In this document: positions 28,562 through 36,480 of the stretch, piece after piece | Layout: each line of letters opens with the position of its first letter | Position numbering within the stretch: position 1 is the first letter of the stretch | Origin: Thermoanaerobaculales bacterium | Lineage (GTDB): Bacteria; Acidobacteriota; Thermoanaerobaculia; Thermoanaerobaculales; Sulfomarinibacteraceae | Assembly: GCA_035358815.1 (NCBI GenBank) | Contig: DAOPQC010000014.1 | Span: forward strand, 17,265-81,264 | Direction of reading: 5' to 3' | DNA: 64,000 nt | The notes under the pieces: generated by a model | Database searches by the model: none | What the model was told of the DNA's origin: nothing | Seen by the model: only the letters and a program-made list of their open reading frames with translations | Translations under genes and position numbers: made by a program

Positions 28562-29123
28562 TCCCGAAGTGCGCTCGGTCGACGCCGCCGTGCCCCCGGA
28601 CGAGGAGCGGCTGGTCCTCGTCGACGAGGACGACCGCGAGATCGGTCACCTCGGCAAGGGCGCCTGCCACGACGGCGACGGCGTGCTCCATCGAGCCTTC
28701 TCGCTGTTCATCTTCAACCGCGCGGGCGAGCTCCTGCTCCAGCGCCGCAGCGCCGGCAAGCGCCTGTGGCCGCTCTACTGGTCCAACAGCTGCTGCAGCC
28801 ACCCCCGCCGCGGCGAGGCCATGGCGACCGCCATCTCGCGCCGGCTCCTCGAGGAGCTCGGCATGACCAGCGATCTCCACCACGTCTTCACCTTCACCTA
28901 CCACGCCCGCTTCGGCGAGGCCGGATCGGAGCGCGAGGTGTGCTGGGTGTGGGCCGGAGCGAGCGACGACGTCCCGCGGCCGAATCCCCACGAGATCGCG
29001 GAGATCCGCTGGGTCGCGCCCGATCACCTCGACCGGGAGATGGCGGAGCGGCCGCACGACTTCACGCCGTGGTTTCTCATGGAGTGGGAGCGCGTGAGGG
29101 AGGGGTCAGGGGTTGGGGGATAG
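28554..29123 (+). CDS. idi: Isopentenyl-diphosphate delta-isomerase, type I
   Basis: 189 aa Nudix-fold enzyme that interconverts IPP and DMAPP. Visible are the active-site Cys in WSNSCCSHPRRGE, the Nudix helix region ISRRLLEELGM, and the catalytic Glu in SEREVCWVWAG. The TTG at 28554 overlaps the end of the kinase by 8 nt; GTG at 28569 is the alternative. The last residues (EGSGVGG) are encoded by the G-rich start of an intergenic repeat, so the C-terminus looks recently extended. It closes the mevalonate cluster. Confidence 0.92.
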   Translation: MADPEVRSVDAAVPPDEERLVLVDEDDREIGHLGKGACHDGDGVLHRAFSLFIFNRAGELLLQRRSAGKRLWPLYWSNSCCSHPRRGEAMATAISRRLLEELGMTSDLHHVFTFTYHARFGEAGSEREVCWVWAGASDDVPRPNPHEIAEIRWVAPDHLDREMAERPHDFTPWFLMEWERVREGSGVGG

Positions 29124-29170
29124 GGGTCGGGGCCCGCACCCCGTTCCCGTCCCCGTTCCCGTTCCCGAGT
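29098..29170 (+). repeat. Composite repeat, copy e, overlapping the idi 3' end
   Basis: G-rich part (aggggtcaggggttggggga taggggtcgggg) runs through the idi stop codon and is followed by four or five TTCCCG/TCCCCG hexamers. Confidence 0.7.
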
Positions 29171-29190
29171 CCCTGTGCCGCGAGTGCTCC

Positions 29191-30837
29191 TCAGCCCTCG
29201 GCCTTCCGCCGCAGCATGACCACCGTCCGGTCGTCGGACGCCGCGCTGCCCTCGCAGAAGGCGTCGAGCTCGCGCTCGATTTCGAGCGCGATCGCCTTCA
29301 GCCCATCGGCCCGCAGCGCGGCGCACAGGTCGGAGAAACGGTCGCTCCCGAACTCCTCCGACTGGCGGTTGCGCGCCTCGGTGTAGCCGTCGGTGTACAG
29401 CACCAGCAGATCGCCCGGGCCGAGGGCGGTCTCCTGGCTGCGGTACTCGGCGCCCTCGATCAGGCCCAGCGGCATGCCGGTCGGATCCAGCCACTCGCGG
29501 CTTCCGCTGCTCCGGATGAGGAGGGCCGGATCGTGGCCGGCGTTGGCCCAGCGCAGCTCGCCGGTCGCCAGCGTGAGCACGGCCATCACGACGGTGGCGA
29601 AGCGGTCGGCTGGGGTGCGGCGGAGGAGCGGGCCGGAGATCTGGTTGAAGACTTCGTGGGGCGCCAGCCCGGCCTCGATCGGGACCGAGGTCAGCGCCTC
29701 GAGGTAGCCGGTGAGCAGCGAGGCCGACATCCCCTTGCCCGAGACGTCGGCGACCAGCAGCACGCACTCGGCGCCGCCGGCCCGCTCGACCACCTCGTAG
29801 AAGTCGCCCGACACCCCCCGCGACGGGACGTTGCCGGCGTAGAGGTCGTACCCGGGGAGCTCGGGCAGCCGCGGTGGGAACAGCCCGATCTGGAGGCGCC
29901 GGGCCTGCTTCAGCTCCCACTCGAGGCGCTGCCGCTCGGCGGCCCCCTCGGCGAGCGCCACGTTGCGGATCCGCAACGCGGCCACCGACGCCAGGGTGAC
30001 CAGGAGCTCGAGGTCGTCATCCACGAACTCGCGCACCGCCGCGTTCGAGCACAGCACCATGAAGCCGAGGGCGCCCTTCGGGTCGAGCAGCGGCGCCGCG
30101 ATCAGGCTGCGGACGCCGGCGTCGAGGAGGCTCGCCGCGTCGTCGAACCGCCGGTCGGTCCGCGCGTCGAGGACGAGGGCCGCCATCCCCTTGTTCGCGA
30201 CCTCCTCGATCAGCCGCTCGGAGCAGACGAGCTCGCCGGCGGCCCCGGTGACCGAGCGCGCGGCCGCGCACTCGAACCCACCTCGCTCCTTCCTGAGGAA
30301 GATCGCCCCGTGCTCGGGTCGCAGGTGCTCGAAGACCCGGTCGAGGATCAGGTCGAGCAGCTCGGCGAGAGTGATCGGTCCGGCCAGCGCGTGGTGGACC
30401 TCGTTGATGAGCGCGAGCCGCTCCGCGTAGCGCCTCAGCTCGGCGCTGTCGCGCCCCAGCGCGGGAGGCGGTGCGGCGGTCAATTGAAGGACGTCCGACG
30501 CCGGCCGGGACCTGAAGTCGGTCGAGGTCTCGTCGTCGCCGTCGGCCTCGGCAGCCAGCTCGACCCGGCTCGCCGACATCGTCAGCACGTCGCCCGGGCG
30601 GACCGCCTGCGGGACCTCGACGCGGCGGCCGTTCACGAAGGTGCCGTTGCGTGACTCGAGGTCCTCGATGCGCCAGCCGTCTCCGTCCTTGAACAGCCGC
30701 GCGTGACGGCGCGACAGGAAGCGGTCCGGAATCGAAAGGTCACACTTGCTCGAGCGCCCGATGACCAGGGCGTCGGCACTCGCCGTGACGTCGAATGGCG
30801 CCCCTTCGCCTGGGATCACGTGCAGCCTGACCATCAT
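29191..30837 (-). CDS. FHA-GAF-SpoIIE-type PP2C phosphatase
   Basis: 548 aa cytoplasmic signalling protein. Residues ~5-95 are an FHA domain (VIGRSSKCDLSIPDRFLSRRHARL, RNGTFVNGRRV) that binds phosphothreonine. Residues ~140-290 are a GAF domain. Residues ~320-545 are a PP2C/SpoIIE Ser/Thr phosphatase with metal-binding motifs GDFYEVV, LLVADVSGKGMSASLL, TLATGELRWANAGHDPALL and GDLLVLYTDGYTEARN. Such proteins often control anti-sigma-factor antagonists or reverse Ser/Thr kinases like that at 46981 (inference). GATAAT lies 8 nt before the ATG with no SD, so the gene is probably leaderless. Confidence 0.93.
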   Translation of the reverse strand: MMVRLHVIPGEGAPFDVTASADALVIGRSSKCDLSIPDRFLSRRHARLFKDGDGWRIEDLESRNGTFVNGRRVEVPQAVRPGDVLTMSASRVELAAEADGDDETSTDFRSRPASDVLQLTAAPPPALGRDSAELRRYAERLALINEVHHALAGPITLAELLDLILDRVFEHLRPEHGAIFLRKERGGFECAAARSVTGAAGELVCSERLIEEVANKGMAALVLDARTDRRFDDAASLLDAGVRSLIAAPLLDPKGALGFMVLCSNAAVREFVDDDLELLVTLASVAALRIRNVALAEGAAERQRLEWELKQARRLQIGLFPPRLPELPGYDLYAGNVPSRGVSGDFYEVVERAGGAECVLLVADVSGKGMSASLLTGYLEALTSVPIEAGLAPHEVFNQISGPLLRRTPADRFATVVMAVLTLATGELRWANAGHDPALLIRSSGSREWLDPTGMPLGLIEGAEYRSQETALGPGDLLVLYTDGYTEARNRQSEEFGSDRFSDLCAALRADGLKAIALEIERELDAFCEGSAASDDRTVVMLRRKAEG

Positions 30838-30845
30838 TTTTCTCG

Positions 30846-30851
30846 ATTATC
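30846..30851 (-). promoter_or_regulatory. Candidate -10 element of a leaderless gene
   Basis: GATAAT on the minus strand with TGG directly before it (extended -10), ending 8 nt before the ATG at 30837. Confidence 0.5.
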
Positions 30852-30942
30852 CCACAGGACCGACCGGAGGGGCGCGTTCGGGACCGGGAGAGCTCGCCGG
30901 CACCGGGAGCCTCGCGACGGCGGCTCGAGCGCCGGACGCCGG

Positions 30943-31878
30943 CTACCGCGCCTCCGCCTGGTACCGGACCTCGATCGCGACCGCCAGGGCGTCGCGGCCG
31001 GCCCGGCCGCCGACCGCCGCGGAGGGCTCGCCGCGGCAGGCGGCGAGGAAGGCGTCGAGCTCGGAGGCGAGCGGCTCCCGCTTCTCGACCGCGACGGTCC
31101 GCGGTGCGATCCGGGGCGGCGCGCCCTCCTGCCGGACGAGCTGCGCGGCCGACACGCTCTGCTCGGCGTAGTCCACCGAGAAGTAGGAGTCGCGAGCGAA
31201 CAGCCGGAGCTTGCGGATCCGTTCGGCCGACACCCGGCTCGCGGTCAGGTTGGCCACCAGCCCGGATGGGAACTCGATCCACGCGTGGCACAGGTCGACC
31301 TTGTCGGTCAGCACCGGCACCCCGACCGCCCGAATCTCGGTCGGCGTCTCGCCCGCGACCGCCAGCGTGATCTGCATGTCGTGGATCATGAGGTCGAGGA
31401 TCACGTCGACGTCGACCGAGCGCGCCGTGAACGGTGACAGTCGCTGCGCCTCCAGGTAGCGCGCCTGCCCGGCGAGGAGGAGCGCCGCCTGGACGGCCGG
31501 GTTGTGGTACTCGACGTGGCCGACGGCGAGCACGGCATCGTGCACGGCGGCGAGGGCCAGCAGCTCATCGGCCTCGGCGAGGCTCGCCGCGATCGGCTTC
31601 TCCACCAGCACGTTGCAGCCGGCCTCGAGGAGCAGACCCGCGGTCTCGCGGTGGTTGACGGTGGGCGTGGCCACGACCACGGCCTCGGCCTCCCGAACCG
31701 CGCGCAGGTCGGGCAGGGCGGTGACCCCGTGCTCGGCAGTGACCGCCTGCAAGCGCGCAGCGTCCGCGTCATAGGCGCCGAGGAAGCGCACATCGGCCAT
31801 CTGGCTGAGAATGCGAACGTGGTGCCGCCCGAGGTGACCCGTCCCCACGACCGCCGCGGTGATCGTGCTGCCGCTCAT
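30943..31878 (-). CDS. Gfo/Idh/MocA-family oxidoreductase
   Basis: 311 aa NAD(P)-dependent sugar dehydrogenase fold. Rossmann motif AAVVGTGHLGRHHVRIL, the family motif VEKPIAAS, and a C-terminal domain with VGHVEYHNPAV, RLSPFTARSVDVDVILDLMIHDMQI. The latter resembles enzymes found with lipid A genes, such as UDP-GlcNAc 3-dehydrogenase (GnnA-like), but no lpx genes are adjacent, so that reading is tentative. The ATG at 31878 has TATGCT 8 nt upstream and no SD. Divergent from the aminopeptidase gene at 32031. Confidence 0.85.
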   Translation of the reverse strand: MSGSTITAAVVGTGHLGRHHVRILSQMADVRFLGAYDADAARLQAVTAEHGVTALPDLRAVREAEAVVVATPTVNHRETAGLLLEAGCNVLVEKPIAASLAEADELLALAAVHDAVLAVGHVEYHNPAVQAALLLAGQARYLEAQRLSPFTARSVDVDVILDLMIHDMQITLAVAGETPTEIRAVGVPVLTDKVDLCHAWIEFPSGLVANLTASRVSAERIRKLRLFARDSYFSVDYAEQSVSAAQLVRQEGAPPRIAPRTVAVEKREPLASELDAFLAACRGEPSAAVGGRAGRDALAVAIEVRYQAEAR

Positions 31879-31886
31879 GGCGCGAG

Positions 31887-31918
31887 AGCATAGCGCAGGC
31901 GGGAGGGGAGAGTACAAT
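31887..31918. promoter_or_regulatory. Divergent promoter region with two -10 boxes
   Basis: TATGCT on the minus strand (31892-31887) lies 8 nt before the oxidoreductase ATG, and TACAAT on the plus strand (31913-31918) points toward the aminopeptidase gene with a leader of roughly 105 nt. Confidence 0.45.
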
Positions 31919-32030
31919 CAGCGGGTTGGAGGGGCCTCGGAGGCAGCGCCACTCGAGGTCCTGATCGTGAAGCTGAATCGACGCCGCGCGGAGCATGGTG
32001 CGCCCGCGGCCTGCCCGACCGGAGGGTTGG

Positions 32031-33110
32031 ATGCTCGATGTCAAGAGGCTCATGACAGACGTCTTCGACCCGCAGCCGGGCGAGGTCGCGGCAGTGATGG
32101 TGGACGTGCCGCACGAGGGGATCCCCGACACCGAGGCGTGGCAGTCCCGCAGGGAGATGGCCGAGCGCTGGCGAGGCGCCCTCGCCGAGCTCGGACGCGA
32201 GCGTGGCTTCGAGGTGCTGCCGATCCTCAGCTTTCCGGCGACCGGGGCCAACAACGCCGACCTGCCCGCAACCGGCTGGCTCGGCGAGGACGCGGTGGAC
32301 CTTCACGAGCGGCTGTCGGCCTCGACGCTGGTGATCGCGATGACCCAGTTCTCGGCGACCGCACCGCTCGCCCACGTCGCGCGAGCCGCTTCCGACTTCC
32401 GTGCCGCCTCGATGCCCGGGGTCGAGGAACGGATGGAGCGCACCGCGCTGGCCGCCGACTACCGCAAGGTCGCCGCGCGCTGCCGCACCATCGCCGACGC
32501 CCTGGACGGGGCCGTGCTGTGCGACGTGCTGTTCTCGACCGGCCACCGCTGCTGGTTCGACCTCCGGCACCGGCGATGCGAGCTGGACGACGGGTCGCTG
32601 CGTCGCGACAAGCCGGGCGAACGGGTCATCAACCTGCCGTCGGGCGAGACCTTCATCGTGCCCTACGAGGGCGAGTTCGAGGACATCCCGTCGTGGACCG
32701 CCGGGACGATCCCGGTCATCGAGGGCGGCGAGCTGGTGCTGTTCCACGTGGTGTCGAACACCGTCGTGGTGGTCGAGGGCGAGGGCCCGGCAGCCGATCG
32801 CTACTCGGCGTTCTTCGATGAGGACCCGGCGCGCGCCAACATCGCCGAGGTGGCGTTCGGCGTCAACGACAAGGCCCAGGTCACCGGCAAGGTGCTCGAG
32901 GACGAGAAGGCGGGCTTCCACTGGGCGTTCGGGCGCTCCGACCATCTCGGCGGCGTGGTCGGCGTGGAGGACTTCACGAGCCCTGCGACGGTCGTGCACC
33001 AGGACGTCGTCTATGCCCGGGGCAACCCGATCCAGGTCGAGCGGGCCGAAATCGTCCACCCCGACGGCAAGCGCATCACCGTCATCTCCAACGGCGAGTA
33101 CCTGATCTAG
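32031..33110 (+). CDS. M29-like (thermophilic-type) aminopeptidase
   Basis: 359 aa. The C-terminal half contains landmarks of the AmpS/aminopeptidase T family: INLPSGETFIVPYEGEFE, ANIAEVAFGVND, DEKAGFHWAFGRSDHLGG and VVHQDVVYARG, which supply the metal-binding Glu, His and Asp in family members. The N-terminal half (VIAMTQFSATAPLAHVARAA) fits the family's alpha/beta domain. GGAGGG lies 4 nt before the ATG at 32031, and an upstream ATG at 31995 lacks one. Probably removes N-terminal residues from peptides in the cytoplasm. I am fairly sure of the fold, less of the specificity. Confidence 0.75.
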   Translation: MLDVKRLMTDVFDPQPGEVAAVMVDVPHEGIPDTEAWQSRREMAERWRGALAELGRERGFEVLPILSFPATGANNADLPATGWLGEDAVDLHERLSASTLVIAMTQFSATAPLAHVARAASDFRAASMPGVEERMERTALAADYRKVAARCRTIADALDGAVLCDVLFSTGHRCWFDLRHRRCELDDGSLRRDKPGERVINLPSGETFIVPYEGEFEDIPSWTAGTIPVIEGGELVLFHVVSNTVVVVEGEGPAADRYSAFFDEDPARANIAEVAFGVNDKAQVTGKVLEDEKAGFHWAFGRSDHLGGVVGVEDFTSPATVVHQDVVYARGNPIQVERAEIVHPDGKRITVISNGEYLI

Positions 33111-33191
33111 GCGCGTGCGGGGACGAGGCCCCCGAAAACGCTCCTGAGGTGGTGCTCCTGCCCGGCCTCTTCGCCGCCCGCGCCTGGATAC

Positions 33192-33210
33192 TGATGCGCT
33201 GCGCGCATCA
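33192..33210. repeat. REP-like hairpin, GATGCGC-N3-GCGCATC type
   Basis: Perfect 8-bp stem TGATGCGC/GCGCATCA with a 3-nt loop, between two rightward genes. Same core as the hairpins at 1 and 33938, though the YGAGGAGCGT flank is not kept. Confidence 0.5.
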
Positions 33211-33338
33211 TGATGATGACGAGCACGGACGCAGCTGCGAGCCGCCGTGGCCGCGGCGCAACGTCACCCTCCCCGCGATCATCGGCGCTGTTTTGCCGGC
33301 GATTCCTGGTACGCTGGTGACTGGGCAGGAGGTGAGCG

Positions 33339-33884
33339 ATGGCTGACGTGACGACCCTCAAAGAGGCGGTGGCGCAGAGCGGGCCCTTCGCGGTGTGGGC
33401 GCTGATGAACGAGGACGAGCAGCGCGCGGCCGCCACGGCGCTGTGGCAGAACTCCGACCGAGAGACGCGGATCGCCCTCGAGCAGACGCTCGCCAAGGAG
33501 ATGAAGTTCCGCCCGCAGTCGATCCATCGCCTGCCGCTCGACCGAGTGGTGGGCCGGCTGGTGCGGCTGGCCGAGGACATCCCCGAGAACGTGCTCTTCC
33601 AGTACCTCTTCCACCTCCACATGGCGGATCGCCGGCCGCTGCTCGCCGAGTTCCTGGACGCGGCTGGCATCCCCCACAACGACGGCGTCCTCGATCTGCC
33701 GGAGGAGTTCGACGGCCCCGACGCGGCCCGGGTCGGCCAGTCGGCGAAGGACCTGGTTGCCGCCCACGGCCATGCGGCGCTGGTCTACCTCGCCACGCTC
33801 AAGGTGGCCGACAAGGAGTTCTGGAAGGGGCTCGACCAGGTCCTCGAGGCGCACGCCGCCGACGGGACGCCCAGGAGCGTGTAG
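33339..33884 (+). CDS. Conserved-looking hypothetical cytoplasmic protein
   Basis: 181 aa, not recognised. Mostly alpha-helical and acidic, with no signal peptide, membrane helix or Cys motif. Segments such as LALMNEDEQRAAATALW-like and RLPLDRVVGRLVRLAEDIPENVLFQYLF (in shorter pieces) suggest a helical bundle. AGGAGGTGA lies 4-5 nt before the ATG, one of the best ribosome binding sites in the window, so it is surely a gene. It is followed by a palindromic repeat and the convergent QueD gene. Confidence 0.75.
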   Translation: MADVTTLKEAVAQSGPFAVWALMNEDEQRAAATALWQNSDRETRIALEQTLAKEMKFRPQSIHRLPLDRVVGRLVRLAEDIPENVLFQYLFHLHMADRRPLLAEFLDAAGIPHNDGVLDLPEEFDGPDAARVGQSAKDLVAAHGHAALVYLATLKVADKEFWKGLDQVLEAHAADGTPRSV

Positions 33885-33937
33885 GGGCAGGGGGGCGTCC
33901 ACCAGCCTTCGGTGATCGACGCATCTTCGTTCCGCCA

Positions 33938-33965
33938 GGATGCGCGCCGCGCATCCCGAGGAGCG
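33938..33965. repeat. REP-like hairpin, GATGCGC-N3-GCGCATC type
   Basis: Perfect 8-bp stem GGATGCGC/GCGCATCC with loop gcc, followed by CGAGGAGCGT. Nearly identical to the element at the left end of the window. Lies between two convergent genes. Confidence 0.6.
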
Positions 33966-33995
33966 TGTGGGCTCAGGCCACGAGCAACAACCACG

Positions 33996-34439
33996 TCAGG
34001 AGCGCGCCCGGGGGCCTATGCCCACACGCTCCTCCCGGTAGCTGGCGCTGTTGCGCTCGCTCTCGTGGACCGTGACCACGGCCAGCTGCACGCCCCGCGG
34101 CAGCGCCGGGGCGATGCGCTCGAAGAAGGCTCGCGCCAGGTTCTCCGCCGTGGTGTTGATCCCGGCCAGCCAGGGGACCTCGATCGAGAGGTTGCGGTGG
34201 TCGACCTCGTCGACGACGGTCCCACGCACGATGTCCTTGAGGACCTTCATGTCGATGAGGTAGCCGGTCGCGGGATCCACCTCGCCCCCGACCGACACCT
34301 CGAGCACGTAGTTGTGCCCGTGGCCGTGCGGGTTGTTGCACTTGCCGAAGACCTGCCGGTTCCAGTCCTCGGGCTGGGCCGGGTTGTGGAGCCGGTGGGC
34401 GGCCTCGAAGTAGAGCTTGACGGTGACGGTCGTGGCCAT
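33996..34439 (-). CDS. queD: 6-pyruvoyltetrahydropterin synthase / QueD family
   Basis: 147 aa. Zinc-binding His residues appear in FEAAHRLHN and NNPHGHGHNYVLEV, with the catalytic Cys in KCNNPHGH and the Asp/His pair in VDEVDHRNL; TTAENLARAFFERI is also typical. The protein either makes 6-carboxy-tetrahydropterin for queuosine (QueD) or acts as a pterin synthase. No other queuosine genes are nearby, so the choice is open. The ATG at 34439 has a purine-rich stretch (GAGAGGGGG) upstream. The next upstream sequence is a repeat pair. Confidence 0.9.
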   Translation of the reverse strand: MATTVTVKLYFEAAHRLHNPAQPEDWNRQVFGKCNNPHGHGHNYVLEVSVGGEVDPATGYLIDMKVLKDIVRGTVVDEVDHRNLSIEVPWLAGINTTAENLARAFFERIAPALPRGVQLAVVTVHESERNSASYREERVGIGPRARS

Positions 34440-34507
34440 TTCGTCCCCCTCTCCGGTAATCGGGAAGGCCGTCGCCGGGATTCCAGCGCCGGTGAGACTC
34501 GCCGATC

Positions 34508-34596
34508 GTTCCCGTACCCGTTCCCGTGCCCGTTCCCGATTGACCTATGCCAGCGACCACCAGTGTCTCGGGGACGGGAGCGGGAACGGGAACGGG
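34508..34596. repeat. Paired inverted hexamer runs, copies f and g
   Basis: A rightward run (34508-34538, five hexamers of TTCCCG/TACCCG/TGCCCG) and a leftward run (34574-34596) face each other across 35 bp. A C-rich tract (cccccgtcccctaccccccg, 34605-34625) follows and is the complement of the G-rich part. Same arrangement as at 23628-23945 but without the REP hairpin. Confidence 0.65.
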
Positions 34597-34616
34597 TGAG
34601 AGCCAACCCCCGTCCC

Positions 34617-35420
34617 CTACCCCCCGTCCCCTGGCCGGGTGGGGGCCAGCGAGGCGTACACCTCCGGCCGGCGGTCGTCGAGGAAGGGCAGGCGCCGTCG
34701 CAGCTCTCGAGCGCGCACGACATCCACCTCGCCGGCCACGATACCCTCCGCCCAGGCTAGGGCCTCGACCGCCTTGCCCATCGGGTCGACCAGCGAGGTG
34801 TCGCCCCGGTGCGGCACGTCGTAGGGGTCCTTGCCGACCCGGTTGACGCCGAGCACCCATGCCAGGCAGTCGATGGCGCGGGCGGCGAGCAGGGTCCGCC
34901 AGGCGTCGCTGCGGCGATCCGGCCAGCTCGCGATGACCACGAAGAGGTCGGTGCGGGCCGCGGTCGCCCGGTAGATCTCGGGAAACCGGAGGTCGTAGCA
35001 GATCGTCGGCGTGATCCGGATCCCCTCGACGTCGGCCGTCACCATCCGCGTCCCCGCCTCGTAGTGGTCGCCCTCGCCGGCCATCGAGAACGGGTGGATC
35101 TTGCGGTAGTGGAGCACCTCGCTGCCTTCCGGATTCATCAGCGAGCAGGCGTTGTGCGGGCGCTCCTCGCCCGGCTCCGCGTACCCGCCCAGCAGCCACA
35201 CCCCGTGGCGCCGCGCGAGCTCGGACAGGCCGCCCCGGATGGCATCGGCATGGGCCGCCATCTCGGTCGCGGCCATCGAGAACCCGGTTGCGAACATCTC
35301 CGGCAGCACGATCAGCCGCGCCCCGGCCGCGGCAGCCTCGGCAACCATCGACGAGGCCCGCGGCAGGTTGGCCGCCGGGTCCTCCCACGCCACGTCGAGC
35401 TGGATGCCGGCAACCCGCAC
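34617..35420 (-). CDS. Nitrilase-superfamily carbon-nitrogen hydrolase, omega-amidase-like
   Basis: 267 aa. The catalytic triad is visible: Glu in LIVLPEMFATGFS, Lys in HYRKIHPFSMAGE and Cys in TICYDLRFPEIYRA. The sequence ITPTICYDLRFPE and the short size fit omega-amidases (YafV/Nit2-like), which hydrolyse 2-oxoglutaramate or 2-oxosuccinamate in metabolite repair. The GTG at 35420 was preferred because GGAGG lies 5 nt upstream; a GTG nine codons earlier has none. Divergent from the rhomboid gene. Confidence 0.87.
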   Translation of the reverse strand: MRVAGIQLDVAWEDPAANLPRASSMVAEAAAAGARLIVLPEMFATGFSMAATEMAAHADAIRGGLSELARRHGVWLLGGYAEPGEERPHNACSLMNPEGSEVLHYRKIHPFSMAGEGDHYEAGTRMVTADVEGIRITPTICYDLRFPEIYRATAARTDLFVVIASWPDRRSDAWRTLLAARAIDCLAWVLGVNRVGKDPYDVPHRGDTSLVDPMGKAVEALAWAEGIVAGEVDVVRARELRRRLPFLDDRRPEVYASLAPTRPGDGG

Positions 35421-35471
35421 CGTCGCCTCCCGGGTCGAGCCTAGCACGGGCCGGGCCCTCCCCGCCGCGTC

Positions 35472-35480
35472 TGCGATAAT
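35472..35480 (+). promoter_or_regulatory. Candidate extended -10 promoter for the rhomboid gene
   Basis: TGCGATAAT, an extended -10 box, lies 26 nt before the GTG at 35507; the short leader would contain the GAGGAG ribosome binding site. Confidence 0.5.
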
Positions 35481-35506
35481 GCCTGCGATCCGACGAGGAG
35501 TCGCGA

Positions 35507-36355
35507 GTGGACCAGAACCCCGCCGCCATCGGACCCGATCCGTCAGCCCCGGCCGCGCCGCCCCGCGCGCCGGCGTCGCTCAGTCGCCGGCTGCGCGCGC
35601 TGCCGGTGATCGTCGGCCTCAACGCCGTGGTGTTCGTGGCGTGGCTGGCCGCGGCCCGAGGCTCCGAGCTGTGGTCGCTGCTCGCGGTCAACTTCATGGT
35701 CAGCACCAACCGCCTCGAGCACGGCCTGTGGTGGACCCTGATCACCGCCGCCTTCTCCCACCAGGAGCTGTGGCACTTCCTGCTCAACATGGTGGTCCTG
35801 TGGAGCTTCGGCAGCGTGCTCGAGCGCCTCCTCGGCAGCCGTCTCTTCACCGTTTTCTACCTGGTGTCCGCGCTCGTCTCGTCCGCGAGCCACTGCCTGG
35901 TGTCGTCGTTCCTGCTCGGTGACGACCGGATCGCGGCGCTCGGGGCCTCCGGCGCGGTGAGCGCGGTCCTGATCGCGTTCGCGCTCGCCTTCCCGCGGAA
36001 CAAGATCCTGCTGTTCGGGATCGTGCCGATCCCGGCGCTGGTCGGGGCCGCGCTGTTCGTGGCGATCGACCTGCGGGGCCTGTTCGCGCAGACCCGCGGG
36101 GCGGCCCTCCCGATCGGGCACGGCGCCCACCTCGGAGGAGCGCTGTGCGGGGCCGTGCTGTGGGCCCTCCTCCTGCGCGGGCGGCTGCGCCGGCCGACCT
36201 CCCGCCCGCGGCAGGTCCCGCTCTCGTACGACGAGGTCGAGGTCTTCGAGCGGATCCGCGCGAAGCTGAACGTCGAGGGGCCGGAGGCGCTGACGCCCAA
36301 GGAGCGGGCCTTCCTCGAGGAGCTGCGTCATCGCGCGATCGCCGACGAACGGTAG
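35507..36355 (+). CDS. Rhomboid-family intramembrane serine protease
   Basis: 282 aa, inner membrane. A Pro-rich cytoplasmic N-terminus precedes about six membrane helices. The Trp/His pair and Asn of the family appear in HQELWHFLLNMVVLW, the catalytic Ser in AALGASGAVSAVLI (about residue 147) and the catalytic His in IGHGAHLGGALCGA. A soluble C-terminal tail (YDEVEVFERIRAKLNVEGPEALTPKERAFLEELRH, in parts) is similar to the zinc-free tails of other bacterial rhomboids. GTG at 35507 has GAGGAG 6 nt upstream. Substrate unknown. Confidence 0.92.
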   Translation: MDQNPAAIGPDPSAPAAPPRAPASLSRRLRALPVIVGLNAVVFVAWLAAARGSELWSLLAVNFMVSTNRLEHGLWWTLITAAFSHQELWHFLLNMVVLWSFGSVLERLLGSRLFTVFYLVSALVSSASHCLVSSFLLGDDRIAALGASGAVSAVLIAFALAFPRNKILLFGIVPIPALVGAALFVAIDLRGLFAQTRGAALPIGHGAHLGGALCGAVLWALLLRGRLRRPTSRPRQVPLSYDEVEVFERIRAKLNVEGPEALTPKERAFLEELRHRAIADER

Positions 36356-36480
36356 GACTTCGTTCGGCATTGGCCTTTTCGGCGGGAGCGGTGAATTCGG
36401 AGTTCCGGCGGTCGGCCAGGAAGATCCCGGGCGCGGCAAACCGTTTTCCAATATGATCGTAAAGTCCGCGGAGGGCGACC

